64,000 bases of DNA from Ruminococcaceae bacterium HV4-5-B5C (GCA_900184925.1 FXYJ02000004.1:1-64000); one strand, 5' to 3'; counted from the first letter of the stretch, positions 56,238 to 64,000 are shown. Notes: generated by a model not told the origin, from the letters alone. Numbers and translations are program-made.

Positions 56238-57263
56238 TTACATTTCCGCCTTGATTTTCGAGAACGGGGCGCTGACGATAATGACGGCGATATAAGTGAT
56301 AAACCGCCATACGATATCGGCCGATTTTGTAAGATCTCCAAAATAGGGAGAGAAGAAGACGAAGAAGCAGCCTTCCGAGGCTCCGGCGGAGCCAGGCAGC
56401 GGCATCAGGGATGAGACCATTGTGACGAATGCCTGCGAAAAGATGGTATCAAACGGCGTGGCAAGATGCAGGTTAAAAGAACGGTAAATACAGTAGGAAA
56501 CTACAAAAAGTGCAGTCAGCTGAAAAAAGGTGAGAATATAAGTTTTTACGAGAAGCGATTTGTCTTTGTAAAGGCGCTGATTGCTTTCGTGAAACGAGTC
56601 GATCTGAACCTGCCACGCCTGAAATGTTTTATCGTAGTCTTTTATCAGGTGAATTTTTGTAAGTAGCTTTGCGGCCCCGGTGAGCAGCAGGTGTGTAAGT
56701 CTCTGGTTAAAAGATACGACAAGAAGAAAACCGGCTACCGTACCCTGAACAACGAATCCGAAAATTAAAAGACCGAGCATCACGGGGCTGAGCCTGCTTT
56801 GCGCTTTGCCATACTGGAAAATAATTGCAATCAGGCTGTACATCGTGATGCTGGTCTGGTATACAAAAAACTTCTGCACAAGAGTGGATGTTGCGTTTCC
56901 GGCATCGACCTGCTGCTTTGTCATTACATAAATCTGCATCGGCTGACCGCCGCTTTGAAACGGAGTGACCGCGCTGTAGAGATGACCGACCATGCAGACT
57001 TTAAACGCCCGGGCAAATGTGTAACTGTCGCTGATGCTTTTTGTAAAGAGGTAAATCAGCCAGGTGTCAAGAAAAAGGTCGGATAGCATGCAGAGAAACC
57101 CAATAAAAAGCCATTCGATGCGAAATTGATGAACGTGTTGTGATAAGGTAAGCAGACCGTTATCGGAAAGGCCGAAGTAGGCCAGGCAGCCGACGGTGAG
57201 AACGATAGAAAAAATATTGAAAATTGTTTTGGCGCTGAGCTTTTTTTTGTGGCTGGTGGGCAT
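56238..57263 (-). CDS. YbhN/lysylphosphatidylglycerol-synthase-TM family protein
   Basis: A 341-residue membrane protein of the UPF0104/YbhN family, the flippase-like membrane part of MprF without its synthase domain. About seven or eight helices are visible. Family motifs are AVTPFQSGGQPMQIYVM near 100 and the MPLPGSAGASEG block near 285, equivalent to PxPGGxGxxE. ATG at 57263 was chosen because GGAGGAG lies 6 bases upstream; the ATG at 57287 comes before that site. Substrate unknown; a lipid is plausible by homology. Confidence 0.85.
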   Translation of the reverse strand: MPTSHKKKLSAKTIFNIFSIVLTVGCLAYFGLSDNGLLTLSQHVHQFRIEWLFIGFLCMLSDLFLDTWLIYLFTKSISDSYTFARAFKVCMVGHLYSAVTPFQSGGQPMQIYVMTKQQVDAGNATSTLVQKFFVYQTSITMYSLIAIIFQYGKAQSRLSPVMLGLLIFGFVVQGTVAGFLLVVSFNQRLTHLLLTGAAKLLTKIHLIKDYDKTFQAWQVQIDSFHESNQRLYKDKSLLVKTYILTFFQLTALFVVSYCIYRSFNLHLATPFDTIFSQAFVTMVSSLMPLPGSAGASEGCFFVFFSPYFGDLTKSADIVWRFITYIAVIIVSAPFSKIKAEM

Positions 57264-57591
57264 TGCGTGCTCCTCCGTATCGATCATATTCTTAACATTT
57301 TCTCATTATAATATTTTAGGTGAGCACATAATTGCCATAAAAGAATAATAATAATAAAGAGACTGTGAGTCCTTCCAAGAGTGCGCTTAATGTGAAAATA
57401 AAGAATAGTGAATGTGCATAATGCACTAATTATTAATTACATTTTGTCTATAATATGTATTTAATACCAAAAACATTCTGCTATAATAACAATAGCCAAG
57501 GGCTTTTGCAACCATAATCTGTAATGAATCAGGCAGTAATTTCCATTTATTTATACATACTGCAGATATAACGGAAGGTGGATGGTAAAAC
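57264..57591. other. AT-rich 328-bp intergenic region upstream of hppA
   Basis: A markedly AT-rich gap between divergent genes, unlike the rest of the window. It has an AATAATAATAAT tract (near 57345-57357), a 6-bp-arm palindrome at 57414-57426, and two TATAAT boxes on the plus strand (57449-57454 and 57482-57487), both without a good -35. The leader after them would be 100 bases or more. No open frame resembles a protein and no terminator is seen. Confidence 0.6.
57414..57426. promoter_or_regulatory. palindrome upstream of hppA, possible operator
   Basis: GTGCAT-A-ATGCAC, a perfect 6-bp palindrome around one base. It lies 22 bases before the TATAAT at 57449, in the -35 to upstream region, where an activator or repressor could bind. 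Confidence 0.4.
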
Positions 57592-59883
57592 ATGCCGGGG
57601 CTACAAAATGCCACTGAGTTTGAAACAGTGGCCATCTGGGTTGTGTTGGCAATCGCAATTCTCGGTTTGGGGTATGCTCTCCTGCTTCGCGCGCAGATTA
57701 TGAAAGCGGGTAAGGGTACTCCGAAAATGCAGGAGGTCTGGAACGCGATTCGTGAGGGAGCAAATGCTTATCTGAATCGGCAGCTCAAAACGATCGTCCC
57801 GTTTATCGTCGTTCTGACAGTAGTATTGTTTTTCTCAGTCTATGTTATACCGCCTTCGGCGGAAGCAATGGAACGGTTCTCCGGGTATGACACGGGAACG
57901 ATTCAGATTATCGTAGGCATCGGCCGTGCCATTGCGTTCGTCATGGGCGCTTGCTTTTCTCTCGCTGTCGGCCAGTTTGGCATGCGCATGGCGGTTCAGG
58001 GAAATGTCCGCGTGGCGGCGGCTTCCAGCCGTAGCTTCAGCGAGGCTTTGAAGCTTGCCTACCGCACTGGTACGATCACCGGAATGCTGACGGATGGCTT
58101 GGGCCTTTTCGGCGGCACACTGATCTTCATTGTATTCGGTATTGCTTCGCCTGACGTTCTGCTTGGTTTTGGATTCGGCGGCACACTGCTTGCCCTGTTC
58201 ATGAGAGTCGGCGGCGGCATCTACACGAAAGCGGCGGATGTCGGTGCGGATCTGGTCGGTAAAGTTGAAGCGGGGATCCCGGAAGACGACCCGAGAAATG
58301 CTGCGGTTATTGCGGACCTTGTCGGCGATAACGTCGGCGACTGTGCCGGTATGGCGGCGGATATCTTTGAGTCCTATGAAGTTACGATTGTTTCGGGTCT
58401 TATCCTTGGCTGCGCACTCGTTGCCATTACGCACGAAATTAAATGGATTGTCTTTCCCCTGATGGTTCGCGGCATAGGCGTGTTCTCGTCGATTATCGGT
58501 ACATACACGGTAAAGGGCAACAAGTCTGGCGATGAAAACGCGATGGGGGCCATCAACAAAGGCTTTTACACCTCTGCAGCCATTTGTCTCGTTGCGTTTT
58601 TCCTGCTGGCGAATTTCTATATGAAGGAATGGCGTTCATTCCTTTCTGTGGCAGTCGGTATTGTTTTGGCAATCCTGCTTGACGAAGTTACGAAGTATTT
58701 CACCGACACGCGTTATCGCCCGGTGAAAAAAATAGCCGGGGCTGCAAAATCCGGCGGAGCTGCAACACTCATCCTGCGCGGACTTTCCACCGGGTTTGAA
58801 GTTGCAGTCTGGCAGACCCTGATCATTGCGGTTACAATTTTGGCCTCTGTTCTGATCTACTGGGGTTACGATTCCAATTCGGCGCATGAAGTAACTTATA
58901 TTCTTTACGGTGTTGCCATGACCGGTATCGGTATGCTGACCCTTACCGGGAACAATGTGGCAATGGATTCGTTCGGACCGATTTCCGATAATGCAAACGG
59001 CATCGGCGAACTTGCCGGCCTTGACGAAAATCAGCGGAAGATCATGGGTGACCTCGATTCCGTCGGCAATACGACAAAAGCCATCACGAAGGGTGTTGCC
59101 ATCGGTTCCGCCGTCATCGCGGCTGTGTCTTTGTTTGGCTCCTTCCTGACGGACGTTTCCAATACGCAGATTCAGATGCATATGAATGCCGCCTCCACAC
59201 TTATGAGCACCGGCATCCGAATCTCCCAGCCTACCGTATTCGTCGGCGCGCTGATCGGAGCTTCCATCCCGTGGCTGTTCTCTTCTCTGATCATCAACGC
59301 TGTGGCCCGTGCCGCTTCGCTGATCGTTGAGGAAGTCCGCCGCCAGTTCCATATTCCGGGACTGATGGAAGGCAAGGTAAAACCGGATTATTCGCATGCC
59401 GTCGGTATCTGCACGAGCTCCGCGCAGAAAGAGCTGATTACTCTGACGACGATTTCCGTGCTGACTCCGCTCATCGTTGGTTTGTTCCTCGGCGTCGAGG
59501 CTATGGGCGGTGCTCTCGCGGGCGTAATCCTTTCCGGCCAGTTGCTTGCCGTGTTTATGGCAACTTCCGGCGGTGCGTGGGATAACGCCAAGAAAACGAT
59601 TGAAGACGGCGCTTACGGCGGAAAGGGCTCAGAAGCTCACAAAGCTTCCGTTGTAGGCGATACGGTCGGCGATCCGCTGAAGGATACTGCCGGTCCGGCC
59701 CTGAACCCGATGATTAAGGTAATCAATATGGTGTCGCTGCTTGCGGCTCCGATTCTGGTTCGTTACGAAGGTTCCACCGGCCTGAACATCGTGGTCGGTG
59801 TGATTTTCCTGATTGCCGTCGCCCTTTCGGTCTTTGTCTCGAAAAGGGGTGGGTTCAAAAACACCACGGAGCAGTTGATGTAG
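57592..59883 (+). CDS. hppA: membrane-bound H+-translocating pyrophosphatase, K+-independent type
   Basis: Couples hydrolysis of PPi to ion pumping across the membrane. The 763-residue protein has about 16 helices. The PPi-binding loop DVGADLVGKVEAG starts at D216, followed by DDPRNAAVIADLVGDNVGD, and the C-terminal loop has GDTVGDPLKDTAGPALNP. In the GNTTKAITKG segment the subtype positions carry K496 and T499; K+-dependent enzymes have Ala at the first of these, so this is a K+-independent proton pump by the established rule. GGAAGGTGGA precedes the ATG. It is monocistronic. Confidence 0.95.
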   Translation: MPGLQNATEFETVAIWVVLAIAILGLGYALLLRAQIMKAGKGTPKMQEVWNAIREGANAYLNRQLKTIVPFIVVLTVVLFFSVYVIPPSAEAMERFSGYDTGTIQIIVGIGRAIAFVMGACFSLAVGQFGMRMAVQGNVRVAAASSRSFSEALKLAYRTGTITGMLTDGLGLFGGTLIFIVFGIASPDVLLGFGFGGTLLALFMRVGGGIYTKAADVGADLVGKVEAGIPEDDPRNAAVIADLVGDNVGDCAGMAADIFESYEVTIVSGLILGCALVAITHEIKWIVFPLMVRGIGVFSSIIGTYTVKGNKSGDENAMGAINKGFYTSAAICLVAFFLLANFYMKEWRSFLSVAVGIVLAILLDEVTKYFTDTRYRPVKKIAGAAKSGGAATLILRGLSTGFEVAVWQTLIIAVTILASVLIYWGYDSNSAHEVTYILYGVAMTGIGMLTLTGNNVAMDSFGPISDNANGIGELAGLDENQRKIMGDLDSVGNTTKAITKGVAIGSAVIAAVSLFGSFLTDVSNTQIQMHMNAASTLMSTGIRISQPTVFVGALIGASIPWLFSSLIINAVARAASLIVEEVRRQFHIPGLMEGKVKPDYSHAVGICTSSAQKELITLTTISVLTPLIVGLFLGVEAMGGALAGVILSGQLLAVFMATSGGAWDNAKKTIEDGAYGGKGSEAHKASVVGDTVGDPLKDTAGPALNPMIKVINMVSLLAAPILVRYEGSTGLNIVVGVIFLIAVALSVFVSKRGGFKNTTEQLM

Positions 59884-59912
59884 TACTGCACCTGAAAAAT
59901 CTCCAAACAAAG

Positions 59913-59959
59913 AACTGCGGTGCGGCTGCAAAAAAAGCAGCCACGCCGCAGTTTTTCTT
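59913..59959 (+). terminator. intrinsic terminator after hppA
   Basis: 17-bp stem with one wobble and one mismatch, AACTGCGGTGCGGCTGC paired with GCAGCCACGCCGCAGTT, an A-rich loop and a TTTTTCTTT tail. Confidence 0.9.
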
Positions 59960-60001
59960 TCGGCAGATCTTAAAATGTTGGGTTTACCGTCTTTTAAGGT
60001 G

Positions 60002-60298
60002 TTATTTGTAATATCCGAACAGGGCACCCAGCCCGCGCGGCGGTCCCTTTGTACGAACCGGGTTGTTATAGTGAACGAGGATCGTATCGTCGCCGATTAC
60101 CTGGATGTCCTGCCAGCGGACAACGATGTCGTCTTCCCGGCCGAGCAGTCCAAGCCACCGCAGCTTGCCGTAAATAACAATAGCGGAAACGCGGGCGTTT
60201 GTCGTGTCGATCTCCAGGTCGCAGACCGTCCCGAGGCGCGTGCCGTCTTTTATGTTGATTACTTCTTTGTGCCGCATGTCTTCAATTCTGCAGTTCAT
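60002..60298 (-). CDS. YlmC/YmxH family PRC-barrel protein
   Basis: A 98-residue protein of the YlmC/YmxH family, usually annotated as sporulation-related and commonly found beside sigG in Clostridia. It has a PRC-barrel-like beta-rich pattern: RIEDMRHKEVINIKDGTRLG, DLEIDTTNARVSAIVIYG, LLGREDDIVVRWQDIQVIGDD (each a strand pair). ATG at 60298 has GGGGGCGA upstream; the ATG at 60313 precedes that site. A terminator after sigG lies between the two genes. Biochemical function unknown. Confidence 0.88.
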   Translation of the reverse strand: MNCRIEDMRHKEVINIKDGTRLGTVCDLEIDTTNARVSAIVIYGKLRWLGLLGREDDIVVRWQDIQVIGDDTILVHYNNPVRTKGPPRGLGALFGYYK

Positions 60299-60352
60299 CG
60301 GAATCGCCCCCACTCATGTATATGGAACGGGAGCGGCAAATTTGACAGCCGG

Positions 60353-60379
60353 AAAAAAGTAATCCTGCGAAACGCAGGA
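60353..60379 (-). terminator. intrinsic terminator after sigG
   Basis: On the minus strand a perfect 9-bp stem AATCCTGCG / CGCAGGATT with a TTT loop, then ACTTTTTTCC. It separates sigG from the YlmC/YmxH gene. Confidence 0.88.
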
Positions 60380-60398
60380 TTTTGGGGTATAATGAAAC

Positions 60399-61169
60399 TT
60401 AAAGGTCCTTCTTGATTTTATCGAGCGCCGCTTTTTCAAGCCTCGAAACCTGTGCCTGACTGATGCCGATCTCAGACGCCACCTCCATTTGAGTCTTTCC
60501 CTGAAAATAACGCATGGAGAGAATCCGCTTTTCACGGTCGTTCAGGTTTCGGATTGCTTCTTTCAAAGCGATTTCGTCAAGCCAGTTCCTGTCGTCGCTT
60601 TTATCGCCGACCTGATCCATCACATAAATGGTATCTCCGTCGTCGGAAAAAACCGGCTCGTAAAGAGAGATGGGCTCGACGACCGATTCCAGAGCCACAA
60701 CAACCTCTTCGCGGGGAATGCCCAGCTCTTTCGAAATTTCCTCAATTGTCGGTTCCCGGTTGTTTTCAGCCAGCATTTTTTCTTTCACCTGCATCGCCTT
60801 ATAGGCGGTGTCACGAAGAGAGCGGCTGACCCGGATGCTGTTATTGTCGCGCAGGTAGCGGCGGATTTCTCCGATAATCATCGGAACGCCGTAAGTGGAG
60901 AATCGAACGCCCTGGCTGATGTCAAAATGGTCGATGGCTTTGATCAGACCGATGCAGCCGACCTGAAACAGATCATCCAGATTTTCACCGCGGTTGGTAA
61001 ACCGCTGGATCACGCTGAGGACAAGACGGAGGTTTCCCTTAATCAGGTCGTCCCGTGCCTGTGTATCACCATCCCGGGACCTGCGCAAAAGCTCCATCTT
61101 TTCTTTTTCCGTGAGAACTTTGAGCTTGGATGTATTGACGCCGCAGATTTCTACTTTGTTGTATTGCAT
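60399..61169 (-). CDS. sigG: forespore sporulation sigma factor SigG
   Basis: The late forespore sigma factor, active after engulfment and dependent on the SpoIIIA channel. The 256-residue protein begins with the SigG-type MQYNKVEICGVNTSKLKVL stretch (first 19 residues) and has region 2 (NLDDLFQVGCIGLIKAIDHFD), region 3 (EPTIEEISKELGIPREEV) and region 4 (QMEVASEIGISQAQVSRLEK). ATG at 61169 is 9 bases after GGGAG; the ATG at 61178 touches that site. A sigma-F-like promoter candidate lies upstream. Confidence 0.96.
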   Translation of the reverse strand: MQYNKVEICGVNTSKLKVLTEKEKMELLRRSRDGDTQARDDLIKGNLRLVLSVIQRFTNRGENLDDLFQVGCIGLIKAIDHFDISQGVRFSTYGVPMIIGEIRRYLRDNNSIRVSRSLRDTAYKAMQVKEKMLAENNREPTIEEISKELGIPREEVVVALESVVEPISLYEPVFSDDGDTIYVMDQVGDKSDDRNWLDEIALKEAIRNLNDREKRILSMRYFQGKTQMEVASEIGISQAQVSRLEKAALDKIKKDL

Positions 61170-61200
61170 TTTGCACATCTCCCGTCACGGTTCTGCTGTC

Positions 61201-61229
61201 ATTATTGCCATGCCGGAGAAGTATCATGC
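61201..61229 (-). promoter_or_regulatory. candidate sigma-F type promoter of sigG
   Basis: On the minus strand GCATG (61229-61225), 15 bases, GGCAATAAT (61209-61201), ending 31 bases before the sigG start. It matches the element before spoIIR in spacing, position and most bases. Confidence 0.5.
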
Positions 61230-61291
61230 AGGAGAGCGGCGAAATAAGGTTTTATCTTTTCGACACAATTCAGTTGAAAGCGGGGGAGCGC

Positions 61292-62641
61292 ATGAATATT
61301 CAGATTCCGGGCGATGTCGGGGATCTATTGAACCGTCTCGACGCAAATGGCTTCGAAGCTTATGCCGTGGGGGGCTGTGTGCGCGACAGCCTTCTGGGTC
61401 TTTCCCCGCATGACTGGGATATCGCAACTTCCGCTCTTCCGGAAGAAACTGAGCGTGTTTTCGCTGACCGGCGTGTTCTGGAAACGGGGTTAAAACACGG
61501 AACAGTAACGGTTTTATGCGGAAAAATACCGGTAGAAGTTACAACGTTTCGCGTTGACGGCGCTTATTCCGACGGCAGGCATCCCGACGGGGTGCGTTTT
61601 ACCGAAAGTTTGAAAGAAGATTTGTCTCGGCGCGATTTCACAGTCAACGCCATGGCATACCGTCCGGAAACCGGTTTGGTGGACTGCTTCGGCGGCCTGA
61701 ACGATCTTGAAAGCAGGACCATACGCTGTGTGGGGAATCCGGACCTGCGCTACCGGGAAGACGGACTGCGTATTCTGCGCGCAATGCGTTTTGCATCCGT
61801 TCTTTCTTTTTCCCTTGAACGGGAAACCGCGGAAAGCGCAGTCCGGAATAAAGCGCTGATTGACCGGATTGCCGCGGAGAGAATCCGCGAAGAATTTGTC
61901 CGCCTCCTTTGCGGCCCGTCCGCGGCTGATATTCTGCGAAAATACCGCGATATCATTGCACAGTTTATCCCGGAGATAAAACCGTCCTTCGGCTTTGATC
62001 AGCACAATCCGCACCACAGCTACGACGTGTGGGAGCACATACTGAGCTGTGTTGACGCAGTGGAAGCGGAGCCCGTTTTACGCCTGACGATGTTTTTTCA
62101 CGATATCGGGAAACCGTACTGCTTTTCGCAGAGCCCGGACGGCACAGGCCATTTTTACGGTCATCCGGCAAAAAGTGCGGAGCTTACGGAACAGATTCTG
62201 ACGCGGCTGCGTTTTGATAAAAAAACGGCTGGAATGGTTCTTGCTCTGGTTCGAAGTCACGATCTTCCGCTTTCGCCGGAGGAACGCTGTCTCAGAAAAA
62301 GGCTGAACCGGCTTGGGGAAAAAAATCTGCGCCTGCTCCTTCAGGTCGAAGAGGCGGACGCAAAAAGCAAGTCTCTGTTGAGCAATGAGTATCTTGAAAC
62401 TCTGCGGCAGGTACCGGGAGCCCTTGACCGTGTCTTGGAAGAAGGTCAGTGCTTTCGGTTGAGCAGCCTTGCAGTGAATGGAAATGACCTGATAGACGCC
62501 GGAATCCCGAAGGGAGATAGCGTGGGGAAGGCCCTTGCCATACTTCTGGATGCTGTTGTTGACGGCAAATGCGGCAATACGAAGCAGGAACTGCTGGAAT
62601 ATATCCGCAAAAAGGGGGGAACAGGTTGGACGAGCTCGTGA
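61292..62641 (+). CDS. cca: tRNA nucleotidyltransferase (CCA-adding enzyme family) with HD domain
   Basis: Adds or repairs the 3' CCA of tRNA. The 449-residue class II enzyme has GGCVRD (27-32), the catalytic aspartates D41 and D43 in HDWDIAT, RRDFTVNAMAY, and YREDGLRILRAMRFA. An HD-type domain follows (HHSYDVWEHIL, FFHDIGKP). ATG at 61292 follows CGGGGGAG; upstream in-frame residues lie in the promoter region of divergent sigG. It may be an A-adding or full CCA enzyme; sequence alone does not decide. Confidence 0.94.
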   Translation: MNIQIPGDVGDLLNRLDANGFEAYAVGGCVRDSLLGLSPHDWDIATSALPEETERVFADRRVLETGLKHGTVTVLCGKIPVEVTTFRVDGAYSDGRHPDGVRFTESLKEDLSRRDFTVNAMAYRPETGLVDCFGGLNDLESRTIRCVGNPDLRYREDGLRILRAMRFASVLSFSLERETAESAVRNKALIDRIAAERIREEFVRLLCGPSAADILRKYRDIIAQFIPEIKPSFGFDQHNPHHSYDVWEHILSCVDAVEAEPVLRLTMFFHDIGKPYCFSQSPDGTGHFYGHPAKSAELTEQILTRLRFDKKTAGMVLALVRSHDLPLSPEERCLRKRLNRLGEKNLRLLLQVEEADAKSKSLLSNEYLETLRQVPGALDRVLEEGQCFRLSSLAVNGNDLIDAGIPKGDSVGKALAILLDAVVDGKCGNTKQELLEYIRKKGGTGWTSS

Positions 62642-63123
62642 TGCATCCGCTTCAGCCGGTATTCGATAAAAATTCCCGGGTTCTGGTACTGGGGACAATG
62701 CCCTCGCCCAAATCCCGGGAAAACGGTTTTTATTATTCCCATCCGCAGAATCGCTTCTGGCGCGTTATTTCCGATCTGTACGAAGAACCTCTGCCGAAAA
62801 CGAACTCTGAGAAAACGAAGCTTCTGCTGCACTGCCGAGTCGCTCTGTGGGACGTGCTGAAAAGCTGTCGGATCGACGGGGCGGACGACGCGAGCATCCG
62901 GGACCCGCAGCCGAATGATATTGCCGGACTTTTGCAAGAGACAGAGATTCGCACTGTGTTCACAACCGGAGCAAAAGCCGCTTCACTTTACCGCAGGCTG
63001 TGTCTTCCGTGCACCGGAACGGAGGCAATTTCACTTCCTTCCACCAGCCCGGCAAACTGCCGGTTTTATACTTATGACAGGCTGCTGGAGGCGTACCGGG
63101 TGCTGCGCCGCTATACCGATTGA
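62626..63123 (+). CDS. DNA-deoxyinosine glycosylase (uracil-DNA glycosylase superfamily)
   Basis: A base-excision repair glycosylase of the HDG type (UDG family 6), expected to remove hypoxanthine from deaminated DNA. The 165-residue protein has LVLGTMPSPKSRENGFYYSHPQNRFWRVI (split over motif 1 and the following HPQN block, about 18-45), VALWDVLKSCRIDGADDASI, and LPSTSPANC near the C-terminus, which is the final motif. The start is TTG at 62626 with GGGGGGA 5 bases upstream; ATG at 62641 overlapping the cca stop is the alternative. Confidence 0.87.
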   Translation: MDELVMHPLQPVFDKNSRVLVLGTMPSPKSRENGFYYSHPQNRFWRVISDLYEEPLPKTNSEKTKLLLHCRVALWDVLKSCRIDGADDASIRDPQPNDIAGLLQETEIRTVFTTGAKAASLYRRLCLPCTGTEAISLPSTSPANCRFYTYDRLLEAYRVLRRYTD

Positions 63124-63126
63124 AGC

Positions 63127-63849
63127 TCAGCTGACGCGCTCCAATTCTTTTTTCAGGCGTTCAATAATTCGTTTTTCAAGGCGGGATATGTAAGACTGGG
63201 AAATTCCGAGCGTGTCGGCGACCTCCTTCTGTGTGTGTTCGCGGCTGCAGTTGAGGCCGAACCGAAGCTGCATGATCTCCCGTTCTCTCGGAGCCAGGCG
63301 GGAAACTGCGCTTCGAAGCAGGTTTTGCTCCACTTCGTCCTCGAGGTCCAGGTTAATCTCATTCTGGTCGCTGCCAAGAATGTCTGAAAGAAGTAGCTCG
63401 TTGCCGTCCCAGTCTACGTTGAGCGGATCGTCGATCGACACTTCATTTTTGAGTTGGGATGTTTTGCGAAGGTACATGAGAATCTCATTTTCGATACACC
63501 GGGACGCATACGTTGCCAGTTTGATATTTCTCTCAGGCTGAAACGTGTTGACGGCTTTGATGAGCCCGATCGTCCCGATTGAAATCAGGTCCTCCACATT
63601 GGCGGAGGGAGATTCGAATTTCTTTGCAATGTAGACGACAAGGCGCAGGTTGTGGGTGATCAGAGGCTCTCTCGCGTTCGGCAGGTCATTCAGGATGTTC
63701 TTCATCACCTGCTCTTCTTCCTGCCGGGTAAGCGGCGGAGGAAGCGTTTCCGGGCCGTTGATGTAGTAGATCCCGTGCCCGGGTATCCGCCCGACGAGCC
63801 TGTGGCAGAATTTAGCGAACCATTCCCGTATCCGCTCTGAAATTTTCAT
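63127..63849 (-). CDS. sigE: mother-cell sporulation sigma factor SigE (pro-form)
   Basis: The first mother-cell sigma factor. The 240-residue protein starts with a basic amphipathic pro-sequence (about 1-27) ending in [16 protein letters not shown]; the YYI region is where SpoIIGA cuts in Bacillus. Region 2 ([20 protein letters not shown]) and region 4 ([23 protein letters not shown]) are nearly textbook. ATG at 63849 gives the right pro-sequence length; GAGGAA is close to it and AAAAGGG is 10 bases upstream. It is convergent with the glycosylase gene, 3 bases apart. Confidence 0.96.
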   Translation of the reverse strand: MKISERIREWFAKFCHRLVGRIPGHGIYYINGPETLPPPLTRQEEEQVMKNILNDLPNAREPLITHNLRLVVYIAKKFESPSANVEDLISIGTIGLIKAVNTFQPERNIKLATYASRCIENEILMYLRKTSQLKNEVSIDDPLNVDWDGNELLLSDILGSDQNEINLDLEDEVEQNLLRSAVSRLAPREREIMQLRFGLNCSREHTQKEVADTLGISQSYISRLEKRIIERLKKELERVS

Positions 63850-63911
63850 ATTCCTCATTCCCTTTTGCCGTGCCGCCCGGCAATATCTTTTGCGTCCGGC
63901 TGCGGCCAAAT

Positions 63912-64000
63912 TTAGCCGGACGATTGCAGCAGATCTGGGTTAAGAAGGGCTTCGGAACCTCCGAGTCTTGTTTCAGAAACGGCTATGTACACATCCGTGA
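63912..64000 (-). CDS. spoIIGA: C-terminal end of probable SpoIIGA (partial, cut by window edge)
   Basis: An open frame enters from the right edge and ends with TAA at 63914-63912, 62 bases before sigE. The 28 visible residues read [20 protein letters not shown] followed by PDLLQSSG. The strand, the position directly before sigE and the VYIAVSxxxL...G..ALL pattern fit the C-terminus of SpoIIGA, the membrane aspartic protease that activates pro-sigma-E. The catalytic part lies outside the window, so the call rests mainly on context. Confidence 0.6.
   Translation of the reverse strand, partial: TDVYIAVSETRLGGSEALLNPDLLQSSG

Noticed and set aside
60317..60346. Sigma-E-like promoter (GTCAAATT-N14-CATATACA, minus strand) before the YlmC/YmxH gene
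   Set aside because: The match is fair, but transcription would start inside or next to the ribosome binding site, leaving almost no leader.

Overview
The window is a dense stretch of bacterial chromosome, roughly 55-60% G+C by eye. It looks like an endospore-forming member of the Clostridia, most likely the Oscillospirales/Ruminococcaceae side of the group. The evidence is a PolC-type replicative polymerase, the complete spoIIIAA-AH operon, spoIIR, sigE, sigG, a YlmC/YmxH-type gene, AddAB instead of RecBCD, an L27 precursor with its Prp protease, and several TTG start codons behind strong Shine-Dalgarno sites. I see no tRNA or rRNA gene, no CRISPR array, and no phage, insertion-sequence or plasmid gene. 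The content is mainly core chromosome, so the unusual signals are in gene order, missing genes and regulatory DNA.

Layout. 1-6.1 kb: a GC-rich palindromic left edge, a zinc-ribbon protein, a GHL10 glycosidase-like protein, the tRNA methylthiotransferase MtaB, an HPr-like protein without the phosphoryl histidine, an ABC-F ATPase behind a promoter with two palindromic operators, and an unknown helical protein. 6.2-7.6 kb: a sugar-phosphate isomerase-like protein and NrdR. 7.7-18.2 kb: one long run pyrH-frr-uppS-cdsA-dxr-rseP-ispG-polC, covering UMP kinase, ribosome recycling, undecaprenyl and phospholipid precursors, the MEP isoprenoid pathway, a site-2 protease and DNA polymerase III. 18.2-24.5 kb: a histidine operon hisZGDCBAIE that lacks hisH and hisF. 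24.6-31.4 kb: an RluA-type pseudouridine synthase, then radC-uvrB-uvrA. 31.5-36.5 kb: spoIIIAA-AH, which builds the channel between mother cell and forespore. 36.5-40.2 kb: nusB, a TsaD-like paralogue, xseA, xseB and ispA, with an intrinsic terminator between the nusB promoter and the nusB start. 40.2-43.1 kb: L21 leader-rplU-prp-rpmA, then obgE and mrnC. 43.1-49.2 kb: a YitT membrane protein, an S1-domain protein, a lipoprotein cyclophilin, pyrG, a VanZ-like protein and spoIIR. 49.3-56.2 kb: addB-addA. 56.2-59.9 kb: a YbhN-type membrane protein and a proton-pumping pyrophosphatase of the K+-independent sequence type. 60-64 kb: a YlmC/YmxH-type gene, sigG and sigE, with cca and a DNA-deoxyinosine-glycosylase-like gene inserted on the opposite strand between the two sigma genes, and the last codons of what is probably spoIIGA at the right edge.

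How the genes fit together. UppS, CdsA, Dxr, IspG and IspA form parts of one isoprenoid/envelope supply line, and the pyrophosphatase can consume the PPi released by polymerases and prenyltransferases. SpoIIR (made in the forespore, signalling to the mother cell), SigE (mother cell), SpoIIIA (channel) and SigG (forespore) are successive steps of the inter-compartment signalling relay of sporulation. spoIIR and sigG share a GCATR-N15-GSCAATRAT element about 31-32 bases before their start codons, the best candidate here for a sigma-F type promoter. The most interesting regulatory observations are the paired operators over the ABC-F promoter, the terminator in the nusB leader, and an 11-bp inverted repeat around the addB promoter that would hide the addB ribosome binding site only in read-through transcripts.
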